The notes under the pieces: model-generated
Told to the model about the DNA's origin: nothing
The model's database searches: none
What the model saw: the letters and a program-made list of their open reading frames with translations, nothing else
Position numbers and translations under genes: made by a program
Shown here: positions 24,828 through 33,341 of the stretch, one piece after another
Position numbering within the stretch: the first letter of the stretch is position 1
How the letters are laid out: each line of letters starts with the position of its first letter
Assembly: GCA_032260385.1 (NCBI GenBank)
Contig: JAVVEL010000012.1
Span: forward strand, 1 to 64,000
Direction of reading: 5' to 3'
Source of the DNA: UBA9300 sp032260385
Lineage (GTDB): Bacteria > Bacteroidota > Bacteroidia > Bacteroidales > VadinHA17
Length of the DNA stretch: 64,000 bases

Positions 24828-27431
24828 TTATTTAAGATCTCTGCCACATTTCCAGCACCATTTGTTTGAAGCAGGATTAACTGCGCCACAACCTTTACAC
24901 TTTTTGGATTCTGATATATCTTTACTTTTACCCGTTTGGGACTTGTCAGCTAATAATTCCTGCAGTTTTTCATCCGGAGAAGCTGTTTTGCCCGGGTCTT
25001 CTTTTTCAGGTAAGGGATCTTCCTTTTCATTGACATCTTCCTGTTTTACTTTTTTTTCTTTCTCCTTAACATCCTTTTTGATAACACGTTTTGCTTTAAA
25101 GGTGATTGCACCATCAGACAAAGCAAGTTTTATTATATCATGTTCTGAGATTCTACCCCTGATGATATCATTTGCCAGAGGGTCAACCACCAGGTTTTCG
25201 ATTGTCCTTCTAAGGGGACGCGCTCCCATTGTTGGGTCATAACGGGCATTAACCAGAAAATCAATTACTTCCTTATCGGCTTCGACCTTAACTTTCAGCT
25301 TTGTCAACATTATCGAGGCTATCTTTTTCAGATCCTCTTTGTTGAGTGGATTAAAAATAACAATTTCATCAATCCGGTTCATGAATTCAGGACTGAGTTT
25401 AATCCTCAGCTGTCTTTCAATGTCGCCCCGAATATCACTGATAGTAAGTCCCTTATCTTTTTCTTCCGTTGTTTTAAAACCCATACCTGAGGCGTTGCGC
25501 TCGTTTATTCTCTGTGATCCTATGTTAGAGGTCATTATAACAACTGTATTCCTGAAGTTTACCGGTCTGCCCAGACCATCTGTCAGGCGGCCTTCTTCAA
25601 GGATCTGAAGCATTATCCGGAGTACTTCGGGATGAGCCTTCTCAATCTCATCAAAAAGCACAACCGAATATGGCTGTTTCTTAACCTCCTCAGTTAACTG
25701 TCCACCCAGATCTGAGTCAACATAACCATGAGGAGAACCTATAAGGCGGGAGATCGTATGCTTCTCATAAAATTCCGACATATCGATCTGGATGATGCGG
25801 TCTTCATCATCAAAAAGTATTCCTGCCAGGGTCTTGGCCAGTTCGGTCTTACCGACCCCTGTCGGGCCAAGAAAGAGAAAAGAGCCTATTGGTCTTTTGG
25901 GGTTGCCAAGTCCGGAGCGTGACTTCCTGATAGATCTGGCAATAGCTGATATTCCCCGGTCCTGTCCCACAATTTTCTTAGCCATCAATTCTTCCAGGGC
26001 AAGAAGTTTAACACTCTCTTTCTCAGTAAGCTTACCGGAAGGAATTCCGGTCCATTCAGATACCACCCGTGCCACATCCTCATAGGAAATTAGGATTGAC
26101 TTTGGAGTTTCCTGTCTTCGTGTTTTATCTGAGAAAAGGTCACGCTTCTCTTCCTTTGTAAGCTGTCCGAGGTCACTTATTCCGTAATACAGTCTCAGTT
26201 TCTTCTGGGAGCAGGCCTGGTCGATAAGGTCAATGGCCTTGTCCGGGAGTCGCCTGTCTCCAATGTACCTGGAAGATAGTTCCACAGCTGCTTCAACTGC
26301 TTCATCCAGGATTTTAACATTGTGAAATTCTTCATATTTAGGCCTCAGGCCCCACAGTATGTCAAGTGTTTCATCCGTGGTAGGCTCGCCGACAAAGACC
26401 GGTTGAAACCGCCGTACCATAGCCTGGTCTTTCTCAATATGTTTTCTGTATTCTTCGTTAGTTGTAGCACCAATGCATTTGAGGAGACCACGGCTAAGAG
26501 CCGGTTTCAAAATATCAGGGGCACCCATTGCTCCCCCTCTAGCACCCATCAGGGTGTGAATCTCATCGATAAAAAGGATAAGGTCAGGGTTCCCCTCGGC
26601 TTCTTTAATAATCTCATCCAGCTTTTTTTCGAACTCACCCAGGTACTTGGTTCCGGAAGCAAAGACTGATACCATTTCTATGCTACGAAGCCTCTTTCCC
26701 GCCAGGTCAGGCGGGACCTTTTTTGATACCATAACCTGGGCGAGGCCTTCCACAATAGCCGTTTTACCCACACCTGCATCACCTACAATGATGCAGTTAT
26801 TTTTTCGTCTTCCTGTAAGGATCTTAATTATCTCAAGAATAGTATCTTCGCGGCCAATTATCGGATCAAGCTTACCCTGTTCGGCATCAGCGGTAAGATC
26901 GCGTCCCAGTTTTTTAAGCAGGCCTGATGACTTATCTATACCGGGTTGCTCAACCGTTTTTCTTTCTCCATAAAATTTATTCGGCCATTCTCCCTTCTGC
27001 ATCATCTCACGCAGGCCCTGGGATAATTTGGTTGGATCTGCTCCCAGGCTCCTGATAACTTTAAACAGTCCGCTTAAATCATTATCAAGGATGCCCAGCA
27101 GAATATGCGGAGCCTCAATCTTGTCATGGCCCAGAGCGGCTGCCTCCCTTTGAGCTACCTCGAGACTTTTCCTTACCTCAAGGGAGAGAAAGATTTGAAC
27201 GCCGATTTTACCACCCCCTTTCGAAAGCATATTCCAGATCTTATCCCTCAGATTGTTAATATCAAGTCCGACTTTTTGAAACTGTATTTGAATATGAACA
27301 TCTTTCAGCTCAACTACACCCAGGAAAAGATGCCCTGTTTCCATGTTTACAAAGCGCAACTGGCGGGTAATCTGTTCAGCAAAAGTAATTGCAAGTTTCC
27401 CCGACTCACCAAGTTTGTCAATGCTTAGCAT
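24828..27431 (-). CDS. ClpC-like AAA+ unfoldase with C-terminal zinc ribbon
   Basis: First gene of the operon; 867 residues. Order: Clp N-domain (two repeats, about 1-145), D1 AAA+ module with Walker A GDAGVGKT (217-224), Walker B LILFIDE (284-290) and pore loop GTKYLGEFE; almost no middle domain; D2 with GPTGVGKT (522-529), VVLFDE (590-595) and pore loop GYVDSD; C-terminal D2 small domain; a charged Lys/Glu linker; and a zinc ribbon Cys845, Cys848, Cys859, Cys862. An MGF at 650-652 sits where ClpC/ClpA carry the ClpP-docking loop, so it may feed ClpP. The ribbon tail resembles that of the WD40-HEAT protein. It is probably not the housekeeping disaggregase but a system-specific unfoldase. Confidence 0.9.
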   Translation of the reverse strand: MLSIDKLGESGKLAITFAEQITRQLRFVNMETGHLFLGVVELKDVHIQIQFQKVGLDINNLRDKIWNMLSKGGGKIGVQIFLSLEVRKSLEVAQREAAALGHDKIEAPHILLGILDNDLSGLFKVIRSLGADPTKLSQGLREMMQKGEWPNKFYGERKTVEQPGIDKSSGLLKKLGRDLTADAEQGKLDPIIGREDTILEIIKILTGRRKNNCIIVGDAGVGKTAIVEGLAQVMVSKKVPPDLAGKRLRSIEMVSVFASGTKYLGEFEKKLDEIIKEAEGNPDLILFIDEIHTLMGARGGAMGAPDILKPALSRGLLKCIGATTNEEYRKHIEKDQAMVRRFQPVFVGEPTTDETLDILWGLRPKYEEFHNVKILDEAVEAAVELSSRYIGDRRLPDKAIDLIDQACSQKKLRLYYGISDLGQLTKEEKRDLFSDKTRRQETPKSILISYEDVARVVSEWTGIPSGKLTEKESVKLLALEELMAKKIVGQDRGISAIARSIRKSRSGLGNPKRPIGSFLFLGPTGVGKTELAKTLAGILFDDEDRIIQIDMSEFYEKHTISRLIGSPHGYVDSDLGGQLTEEVKKQPYSVVLFDEIEKAHPEVLRIMLQILEEGRLTDGLGRPVNFRNTVVIMTSNIGSQRINERNASGMGFKTTEEKDKGLTISDIRGDIERQLRIKLSPEFMNRIDEIVIFNPLNKEDLKKIASIMLTKLKVKVEADKEVIDFLVNARYDPTMGARPLRRTIENLVVDPLANDIIRGRISEHDIIKLALSDGAITFKAKRVIKKDVKEKEKKVKQEDVNEKEDPLPEKEDPGKTASPDEKLQELLADKSQTGKSKDISESKKCKGCGAVNPASNKWCWKCGRDLK

Positions 27432-27748
27432 AGTATTATTTTTATTATTTGTCAGTCTTTTTGATACATAGTTTTCAAAGACATGAGTTATCAGGAATAA
27501 CTAAAAAAAGACAGAAGATAAAATCTCGATCATCCCTATATCAGGCCAGTAAATAACATTGTGCTGGCAATTTATGCTGACTCTGTAAATGTCCCTGCTC
27601 AAGTAACAATTCACAAAATATCTAAGGTAAATAAATGAATTTGAATTACAAATAAAACTTACGGATTGTAAAACATGTGTAATACACGGTAATTCATATT
27701 CAAATATTTTTAGGTAATCAGGGCTAGTCACAGCCGGACATAATCGGG
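27432..27748. other. AT-rich intergenic region upstream of the island operon (317 bp)
   Basis: This must contain the promoter of the eight-gene operon. I see no strong TAnnTTTG box; the nearest is TGTCTTTG on the minus strand about 50 bp before the ATG, one mismatch from consensus. A 76-codon frame at 27501-27731 is AT-rich, lacks a recognisable domain, and I do not accept it as a gene. Confidence 0.5.
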
Positions 27749-28759
27749 CTAAAAAAGTTTTCTGCGGCAGATAAGGCCATAATATCTCATAAGTTTAAGT
27801 CTGCTGGTGACTTTTTCCATGTCGCAGATAAGGTTCTCGCCTGAGTATAAGGAAAGGTCGAAAACGCCACCGGTGAGAGTTTCCAGTTTTTTCAGATGAT
27901 CAAGGCAAACGAGTCCTCTCGCCGAGATAAGTGAAATAAAGCGGGAGAACTCTTTTTTATTTCTTGCCGGATAATCTGTCTGATCCACCATCCTGAACAC
28001 ATCCTTCATCAATGATACATAAATAGATTTGAGGTCACTGATCCTTTCTGTTGTTGTGGCCAGGGTTCTGACCCGTTCATGGTAGTCCTTGTAAACATCA
28101 AAAATATCATTTTCAAGCTGGCCAAGTCCGCCAAGTGTGTAAAGCATCTGTTGTTCACTTTCGCTTAGCTCTTCCGGGAAGGCGCACCTGTAAAAGAGGA
28201 GGGAAGCGCCACCTTTTTCCATGGTGATGCTTTGAATATCTTTGTCACTTATACCAGAATCCTTTTGCTGTTTGCTCCTTACCTGGGCATCACACACCCT
28301 GTTCAGCTTTTCTTTGACCAGGTCTGAGTTTGTTCTGTCGAGGGCTTTCAGATAAAACCTGATGAATAATTCCTCGTAGGAATTATTAACCAATGAAGAC
28401 CGTGGCCTGTTAATCAGTTCCCTGATATGTTGTTCATCAGTTTCCTTCTCGTCAAAGAAGTCATCAAAGAGTCCTGTCAGTGCCCCCATGTATGTGAGCT
28501 GGTCCCTTTCAGCCAGGCTCATTTTTTTTCCCCTGAGGAGGCAAAAGCCTTCACCTAAAACGGATACTACGGCCAGGCCGTAGTAGGTATAAATTTTTTT
28601 AAAATCTTTATCGCTCAGTGTACCGTCATTATCCTTCTGTACTTCCCGGATATCAACTGCAATTGACTTTCTGATGAATTCTTCCTGTTTACTGAAATTC
28701 AAGCGCAGCTGTCTTAGCAGAGCCGGCAGGGCAAAAATTCTGTCACCTGATATCCCCAT
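27749..28759 (-). CDS. Class I terpene-synthase-like / isoprenoid-synthase-fold protein
   Basis: A 336-residue, all-helical protein with two motifs expected of class I terpenoid synthases: an Asp-rich DDFFDE (99-104) and an NSE/DTE-like NDIFDVYKD (217-225), preceded by GGLGQLE. Residues TMEKGGASLLFYRCAF also resemble the central helix of polyprenyl/squalene-type enzymes. If correct, it would bind a prenyl diphosphate through magnesium in the cytoplasm. Sequence outside the motifs is not familiar, so a catalytically changed member is possible. A partial copy of its 3' end lies at 12427-12727, showing past duplication. It is 27 bp downstream of the lipocalin gene on the same strand, so the two may be co-transcribed. 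Confidence 0.5.
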   Translation of the reverse strand: MGISGDRIFALPALLRQLRLNFSKQEEFIRKSIAVDIREVQKDNDGTLSDKDFKKIYTYYGLAVVSVLGEGFCLLRGKKMSLAERDQLTYMGALTGLFDDFFDEKETDEQHIRELINRPRSSLVNNSYEELFIRFYLKALDRTNSDLVKEKLNRVCDAQVRSKQQKDSGISDKDIQSITMEKGGASLLFYRCAFPEELSESEQQMLYTLGGLGQLENDIFDVYKDYHERVRTLATTTERISDLKSIYVSLMKDVFRMVDQTDYPARNKKEFSRFISLISARGLVCLDHLKKLETLTGGVFDLSLYSGENLICDMEKVTSRLKLMRYYGLICRRKLF

Positions 28760-28786
28760 CCGTAAATTTTCTTATTTCAAGATATT

Positions 28787-29320
28787 TTAATTATGTTCCA
28801 CCCAGATGAGATCGGATATATTATATCCCAGGTCAGCTGCTATTTTGAGGTATTCTTCCCTAATATCCCCGGGTATGGTTTTTTCACGTGCCAGTATCCA
28901 CAGATAATCCAGGTTTTTACCGGCAACAAGGGCATATTTATAATCTTTATCGAGGGCAATAACATTGTAAGGAGCATAGAAAGGCCCGAAGAATGACACC
29001 TTCAGCCTTGCCACATTTTCATCGCCTGTAAACTTAGCCTTTCCTTTAGCCTCGTTCCATTCCTCTTTTACATAATTGTAACCACGGTTAAGGACTTTAA
29101 TAGTGCCGTCATCATTGACAGAATAATTTGCAGTTGTATTGTTGAGGTTCCGTTCAAAGCGGAAATCCAGGCGGGCTATTTCATACCACCGGCCCAGGTA
29201 TTGTTCCTTATCAAAGGGACTTACGGCTCTTGCTCCTTTTGGTATTGTTGCACATGAGTTTAACATTATAATTGCGCTTATTGCCAGGTACAGGCTGGCG
29301 TTTATTTTATTCATTTTCAT
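28787..29320 (-). CDS. blc: Lipocalin family outer-membrane lipoprotein (Blc-like)
   Basis: A 177-residue bacterial lipocalin that binds hydrophobic ligands, probably fatty acids or lysophospholipids, in the envelope. It has a lipoprotein signal with lipobox Cys23 (MLNSC), the first lipocalin motif GRWYEIARLDFRFE near residue 43, a DDGTIKVLNRG strand turn, and the conserved YALVAGKNLDYLWILAR stretch with the WILAR third motif. Length is standard for Blc. It lies immediately upstream of the terpene-synthase-like gene on the same strand, so a lipid- or isoprenoid-related pairing is possible. The ATG at 29320 (MKMNKIN) gives a normal signal peptide. Confidence 0.92.
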   Translation of the reverse strand: MKMNKINASLYLAISAIIMLNSCATIPKGARAVSPFDKEQYLGRWYEIARLDFRFERNLNNTTANYSVNDDGTIKVLNRGYNYVKEEWNEAKGKAKFTGDENVARLKVSFFGPFYAPYNVIALDKDYKYALVAGKNLDYLWILAREKTIPGDIREEYLKIAADLGYNISDLIWVEHN

Positions 29321-29357
29321 TGTGAGTGATATAAGGCTGAGTGAGATATTAAAATAC

Positions 29358-29687
29358 TTAAATTATTTTTCCAAGGTAATACGTTATTCCTGCTAGGATT
29401 AAGATGCTCATTATGACGGCCTGTCTCTTCTTCTCCCCTCTGGTGGCCCTGTTGTACCAGTAATAACTGTTGGGGATAAGACCGATGGCAATGATGGAAA
29501 CAAGAACAAAGGTTTTTTCAGGGATAAATATAAAACATATGAAGAAAGCCAGGCTGGTAATATAGGAAAGTGTACCTGCCAGGATCATCTTTTCCGTATT
29601 CATGTACTTAATGCTGCCCAGGAGATCCATAACAATCAGCAGGATTATAATTATTAAGATGATTATATTGACATTAAATGCCAGCAT
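29358..29687 (-). CDS. Small four-helix membrane protein, unknown function
   Basis: A 109-residue protein made almost entirely of hydrophobic segments (about residues 6-26, 36-56, 60-78 and 90-107), with a basic RGEKKRQ loop before the last one. No family is recognised. It lies 37 bp upstream of the lipocalin gene on the same strand, consistent with one transcript for three genes. The start ATG at 29687 precedes the first hydrophobic stretch. Confidence 0.55.
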   Translation of the reverse strand: MLAFNVNIIILIIIILLIVMDLLGSIKYMNTEKMILAGTLSYITSLAFFICFIFIPEKTFVLVSIIAIGLIPNSYYWYNRATRGEKKRQAVIMSILILAGITYYLGKII

Positions 29688-29916
29688 AGGAAAAAAGATT
29701 TAATAGCCTTGTCCTGGTACAATAAATATAGGATATTTAGTTGAACAGAACAAGTACTTCGCTACACCTGAAACTGAATATATCCCCTAATGATCTCAAA
29801 ATTAATATTATTTAATAATTTTATATTGATTAGACTATGGCATGAAAACAGCATACCGGGTCTTAGATTTAAATTTTTCTTAACTTAGCATTCACAAATG
29901 AAAACCCCAAAAAATT

Positions 29917-31554
29917 ATGAAAACACGTGTTATAAACATGCTGGTCATACTGCTTGTTTTAGTGGTGGCCACCTGTAAACCAAAAGTGAATCAATACGAT
30001 GAGGAGATGAAAGCAAAGCTTGCAGATTTTGAAGAATTTACCCTTGCTACAGATCTCAGCTGGCTGAGTGACAGTGAAAGGGAGATACTGGGTATACTGA
30101 TAGATGCTGCAGCCATTATGGATGATATTTTCTGGATGCAGGCTTATGGAGATAATGAAGAACTCCTGAACAGCATTGAGAGTGAAGCTGCCAGGGAATA
30201 TACCCTGATACATTATGGTCCGTGGGACAGGCTGAACGATAATGAGCCTTTTATTCCCGGTGTGGGACCGAAACCGCCGATGGCTCAATTCTATCCGGAA
30301 GATATGACGGTGGAGGAATTTGAGGCATGGGATAATCCTGATAAAACGAGTCTTTATACACTGGTGCGACGCGATGCCGACGGGAACCTGATTGCTGTTC
30401 CCTATTCAGAGGCTTATAAAGACCACCATGAGGAGGCAGCCGCTCTGATGCGTAAGGCAGCTGATCTGGCAGAGGATGAGGGACTTAAGAATTACCTTAA
30501 CATGCGTGCTGAAGCCTTGCTGACAAATGTATATCAGCCAAGCGACTTTGCATGGATGGAGATGAAGGAGTCAAATATTGACTTTGTTGTTGGTCCAATC
30601 GAGAATTACGAGGATGGTCTCTTTGGATACAAGGCTGCACATGAGGCTTTCGTACTGCTTAAAGATCCCGAATGGAGTGCCAGACTGGCCAAATTCAATG
30701 CCATGCTGACCGATCTGCAGGCTGGACTGCCCGTTGCTCCTGAATATAAGGCCGAGATGCCGGGCACCGATGCCGACATGAATGTTTATTATGCTCTTTA
30801 TTATGCGGGCGATTGTAATGCGGGCAGCAAGACAATAGCCATTAACCTGCCCAACGACCCAGAGATACACCTGGCAGTGGGTAGCCGTAAGCTGCAGCTG
30901 AAAAATTCCATGCAGGCCAAGTTTGATAAGATCCTGATTCCCATAAGCAATATGATGATAGACGAGAGCCAGCGTCACCATATAACCTTCGATGCTTTCT
31001 TCGAGAATACTACCTTCCATGAAGTGGCTCATGGCATGGGTGTGAAAAATACCATAAACGGCAAGGGGCCGGTAAGGGAAGCGCTGAAAGAGCAGTATTC
31101 GGCACTTGAAGAGGCAAAAGCCGATATTATGGGTCTCTTCCTGGTTACAAAACTTTACGAGATGGGTGAGATTACCAGCGGTGAGATAATGAATAATTAT
31201 GTCACCTTCTTTGCCGGTATTTTCCGTTCCAGCCGCTTTGGTGCAGCCAGTGCCCATGGCAAGGCCAATATGCTTAATATGAAGTATTTTGCTGATAAAG
31301 GCGCATTTGTATACCAGGATGACGGTACCTATATGGTTAATTTTGATGTGATGAAGGATGCTGTTGCTTCACTGGTTGAGAAGATACTTACCGTACAGGG
31401 TGACGGCGATTATGAAGCTGCAAAAGCATGGATAGAAGCTGACGGTGTGATGACTGAACAGCTTCGCAATGACCTTGACAGGGTGAATGCTGAGGGTATA
31501 CCAGTTGATATAGTATTCAGGCAGGGTAAGAAAGTTTTAGGATTGGGTCAGTGA
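29917..31554 (+). CDS. M49-like (dipeptidyl peptidase III family) metallopeptidase lipoprotein
   Basis: A 545-residue zinc exopeptidase of the DPP III type. The metal site is visible as HEVAH (368-372) and the second conserved block EEAKAD (398-403), with its glutamate completing the zinc ligands. This is a shortened HExxH form rather than the classical HExxxH of eukaryotic DPP III, as found in Bacteroidota homologs. A signal peptide with lipobox Cys20 (VVATC) places it in the envelope, unlike cytosolic DPP III. It would take dipeptides from peptides outside the cytoplasm. The gene stands alone, followed after about 110 bp by a perfect hairpin. Confidence 0.85.
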   Translation: MKTRVINMLVILLVLVVATCKPKVNQYDEEMKAKLADFEEFTLATDLSWLSDSEREILGILIDAAAIMDDIFWMQAYGDNEELLNSIESEAAREYTLIHYGPWDRLNDNEPFIPGVGPKPPMAQFYPEDMTVEEFEAWDNPDKTSLYTLVRRDADGNLIAVPYSEAYKDHHEEAAALMRKAADLAEDEGLKNYLNMRAEALLTNVYQPSDFAWMEMKESNIDFVVGPIENYEDGLFGYKAAHEAFVLLKDPEWSARLAKFNAMLTDLQAGLPVAPEYKAEMPGTDADMNVYYALYYAGDCNAGSKTIAINLPNDPEIHLAVGSRKLQLKNSMQAKFDKILIPISNMMIDESQRHHITFDAFFENTTFHEVAHGMGVKNTINGKGPVREALKEQYSALEEAKADIMGLFLVTKLYEMGEITSGEIMNNYVTFFAGIFRSSRFGAASAHGKANMLNMKYFADKGAFVYQDDGTYMVNFDVMKDAVASLVEKILTVQGDGDYEAAKAWIEADGVMTEQLRNDLDRVNAEGIPVDIVFRQGKKVLGLGQ

Positions 31555-31660
31555 TTAGGGAGTGCAGGCTGATGAATAGAAAAGGCTGCGGCAGACAAAG
31601 AATACTGAAAATGAGGTAAAAAATTATTCTACAGAAAAATTATAATGATGCCCATCCGTG

Positions 31661-31682
31661 GAGGCGCAGGATACTGCGCCTC
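31661..31682. repeat. Perfect 9-bp palindrome, GATA loop
   Basis: GAGGCGCAG (31661-31669), loop GATA, CTGCGCCTC (31674-31682). It has the form of short dispersed palindromic elements seen in many Bacteroidota intergenic regions. It could also end the M49 transcript, although there is no T-run. Confidence 0.5.
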
Positions 31683-31730
31683 TGTGTAATTTAATAACCT
31701 GTCCATTAAAATAAGCAACATAAAATATTC

Positions 31731-31768
31731 TTATATATAATTTGCATATATATAAAATAGTTATATAT
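31731..31768 (+). promoter_or_regulatory. Candidate PadR operator overlapping a promoter
   Basis: A perfect inverted repeat TTATATAT (31731-31738) / ATATATAA (31748-31755) surrounds TAATTTG (31738-31744), a possible -7 box. A third TTATATAT occurs at 31761-31768, 7 bases before the padR ATG. The position suits autorepression by the encoded PadR protein. Confidence 0.45.
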
Positions 31769-31775
31769 TTACATT

Positions 31776-32108
31776 ATGATTGCAAATGATTTGTTGAAAG
31801 GTACCTTAAGAACGATCGTTCTGAAATTATTGGCTGATAACGGCAGGATGTATGGATACGAGATTACCAGGAAGGTAGAAGAGCTTTCCGATGGTAAAAT
31901 AGTACTTACATTCGGTGCGCTCTACCCGGTTTTACATAAACTGGAAGCTGACGGGCATATTAAAGTTGATATTGAGTATATTGGCAAACGAGTCCGGAAG
32001 TATTATGCTCTTACCGAGGTGGGAAGATCATGGACAGAACGAAAAGTTGATGAGTTTTTCGATTTTGTAAACACATTGACCTACGTACTGAAACCAATGC
32101 CCGCCTGA
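31776..32108 (+). CDS. PadR family transcriptional regulator
   Basis: A 110-residue winged-helix repressor. It shows the PadR signature: LLADNGRMYGYEITRKVEELSDG, then TFGALYPVLHKLEADGHIKVD and a KRVRKYYALTEVGR wing. PadR proteins dimerise through a C-terminal helix and usually repress a neighbouring membrane-protein operon including themselves. An AT-rich inverted repeat lies just upstream. The next gene starts 2 bp after this stop, so the two are co-transcribed and the downstream membrane protein is the likely target. The inducer is unknown. Confidence 0.93.
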   Translation: MIANDLLKGTLRTIVLKLLADNGRMYGYEITRKVEELSDGKIVLTFGALYPVLHKLEADGHIKVDIEYIGKRVRKYYALTEVGRSWTERKVDEFFDFVNTLTYVLKPMPA

Positions 32109-32109
32109 T

Positions 32110-33330
32110 ATGATCACAGACGTAATTGATGATAATGTCGATCGTATAAGGAAAGATATTATCAACCGTGGTTTAACATACGAATCACTGCTTGATGATA
32201 TCCTGGATCACGTGTGCTGCCTGGTGGAGGAAGAAATGGAGAGTGGCTGTTCATTTGAACAGTCTTACAATGCTGCTCTTAACTCCATTGGTGATAAGCG
32301 ACTGCCTGAAATACAGCATCAGACATTACTCTTGTTAGACAAAAAATTCCAAAAGATGAAAAAGTTAACCTATTTCCTCGGACTGGCTGCAGTAATAATA
32401 ATCCTACTTGGAGCGGTATCAAAACATATGCACTGGCCTGGTGCCGGGCTTGAATTAACACTGGGACTGCTGGTAATTATACTTGGCTTCCTGCCATTGT
32501 ATTTTACAGTAAGCCATCGTGAACAAACTGAAAAAAAGAGTATTATTTATCCTCTGGTAGCCTATCTTACAATAGCCGTTTTACTCATCGCGGCCGTATT
32601 CAGGATTCAGCACTGGCCTGCCGCACGCACTGTTACAAACATAGGGCTGATTATACTGATTATTGGATTTGTGCCACTTTACGTGGTGAATGCTTTCCAG
32701 AAGGCCAGGAAAGGTAAGCTTAACCTGGCTTATATAATAATGCTGCTTGTCGGGGTGGCTATTATCACCCTGATGTTCAATGTCAAATTCGGTAAAGAGG
32801 CTCTTGAAACATACAGGAGCGAGGCGATATTGAATGAAAGCAGGATCTTTGAGACTGAACAGCAGACACAGCTTATTATAGATAACGCAACAGAGCAGGA
32901 TCACATGGCACTGGATGAAATACAGGAGATCCACAATGAGGCTTCGATGCTTCAACAAATGATTGATGAAATGCTGGCTAAGCTCCTGGCATCTGTTGAC
33001 CAGGAAGGTACCTCCCTGGAAGAACTTAGGAAAATAGATTATGAAGGGGCAGGCAGGGATGTGATATTGAAAAGTGGTTGGGCAGGTGATTTCATTTCGT
33101 CTGCCAGGGAGTTTGAAAATAATCTTTACGGGATTATTGACGACCCGCTTACCAGGAACCAGATACAGGATCATCTCGAATTTACAGGTAGCGTATGGTT
33201 TATTGAATTTGGTCCGGAAGAGGTAAGGTATGACCCGGTAATAAAGATCTATTATAAACATACTGATGTCTCCAAAGGGATTGCTCTTGCTGAATATGTG
33301 GCAATTAGCAGCTTGATGGAAGCGGAGTGA
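32110..33330 (+). CDS. GldL-like membrane protein with N-terminal HAAS-like domain
   Basis: A 406-residue protein. The N-terminal region (about 1-85) is a helical domain with DILDHVCCLVEEEM and SFEQSYNAALNSIG, similar to the HAAS/permease-prefix domains often encoded next to PadR regulators. Five to six membrane helices follow (about 85-225), containing two copies of a His-Trp-Pro signature (KHMHWPGAG and RIQHWPAAR) also present in the gliding-motility protein GldL. The C-terminal 180 residues are a periplasmic or cytoplasmic coiled-coil and globular part. Function is unknown. No other gld genes are nearby, so this is not evidence for gliding. It is paired with padR. Confidence 0.7.
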   Translation: MITDVIDDNVDRIRKDIINRGLTYESLLDDILDHVCCLVEEEMESGCSFEQSYNAALNSIGDKRLPEIQHQTLLLLDKKFQKMKKLTYFLGLAAVIIILLGAVSKHMHWPGAGLELTLGLLVIILGFLPLYFTVSHREQTEKKSIIYPLVAYLTIAVLLIAAVFRIQHWPAARTVTNIGLIILIIGFVPLYVVNAFQKARKGKLNLAYIIMLLVGVAIITLMFNVKFGKEALETYRSEAILNESRIFETEQQTQLIIDNATEQDHMALDEIQEIHNEASMLQQMIDEMLAKLLASVDQEGTSLEELRKIDYEGAGRDVILKSGWAGDFISSAREFENNLYGIIDDPLTRNQIQDHLEFTGSVWFIEFGPEEVRYDPVIKIYYKHTDVSKGIALAEYVAISSLMEAE

Positions 33331-33341
33331 TGAGGTGTGGG

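Noticed and set aside
27501..27731. 76-codon open frame upstream of the Clp operon
   Set aside because: AT-rich, no domain or signal, lies in the promoter-size gap; composition alone explains the frame.
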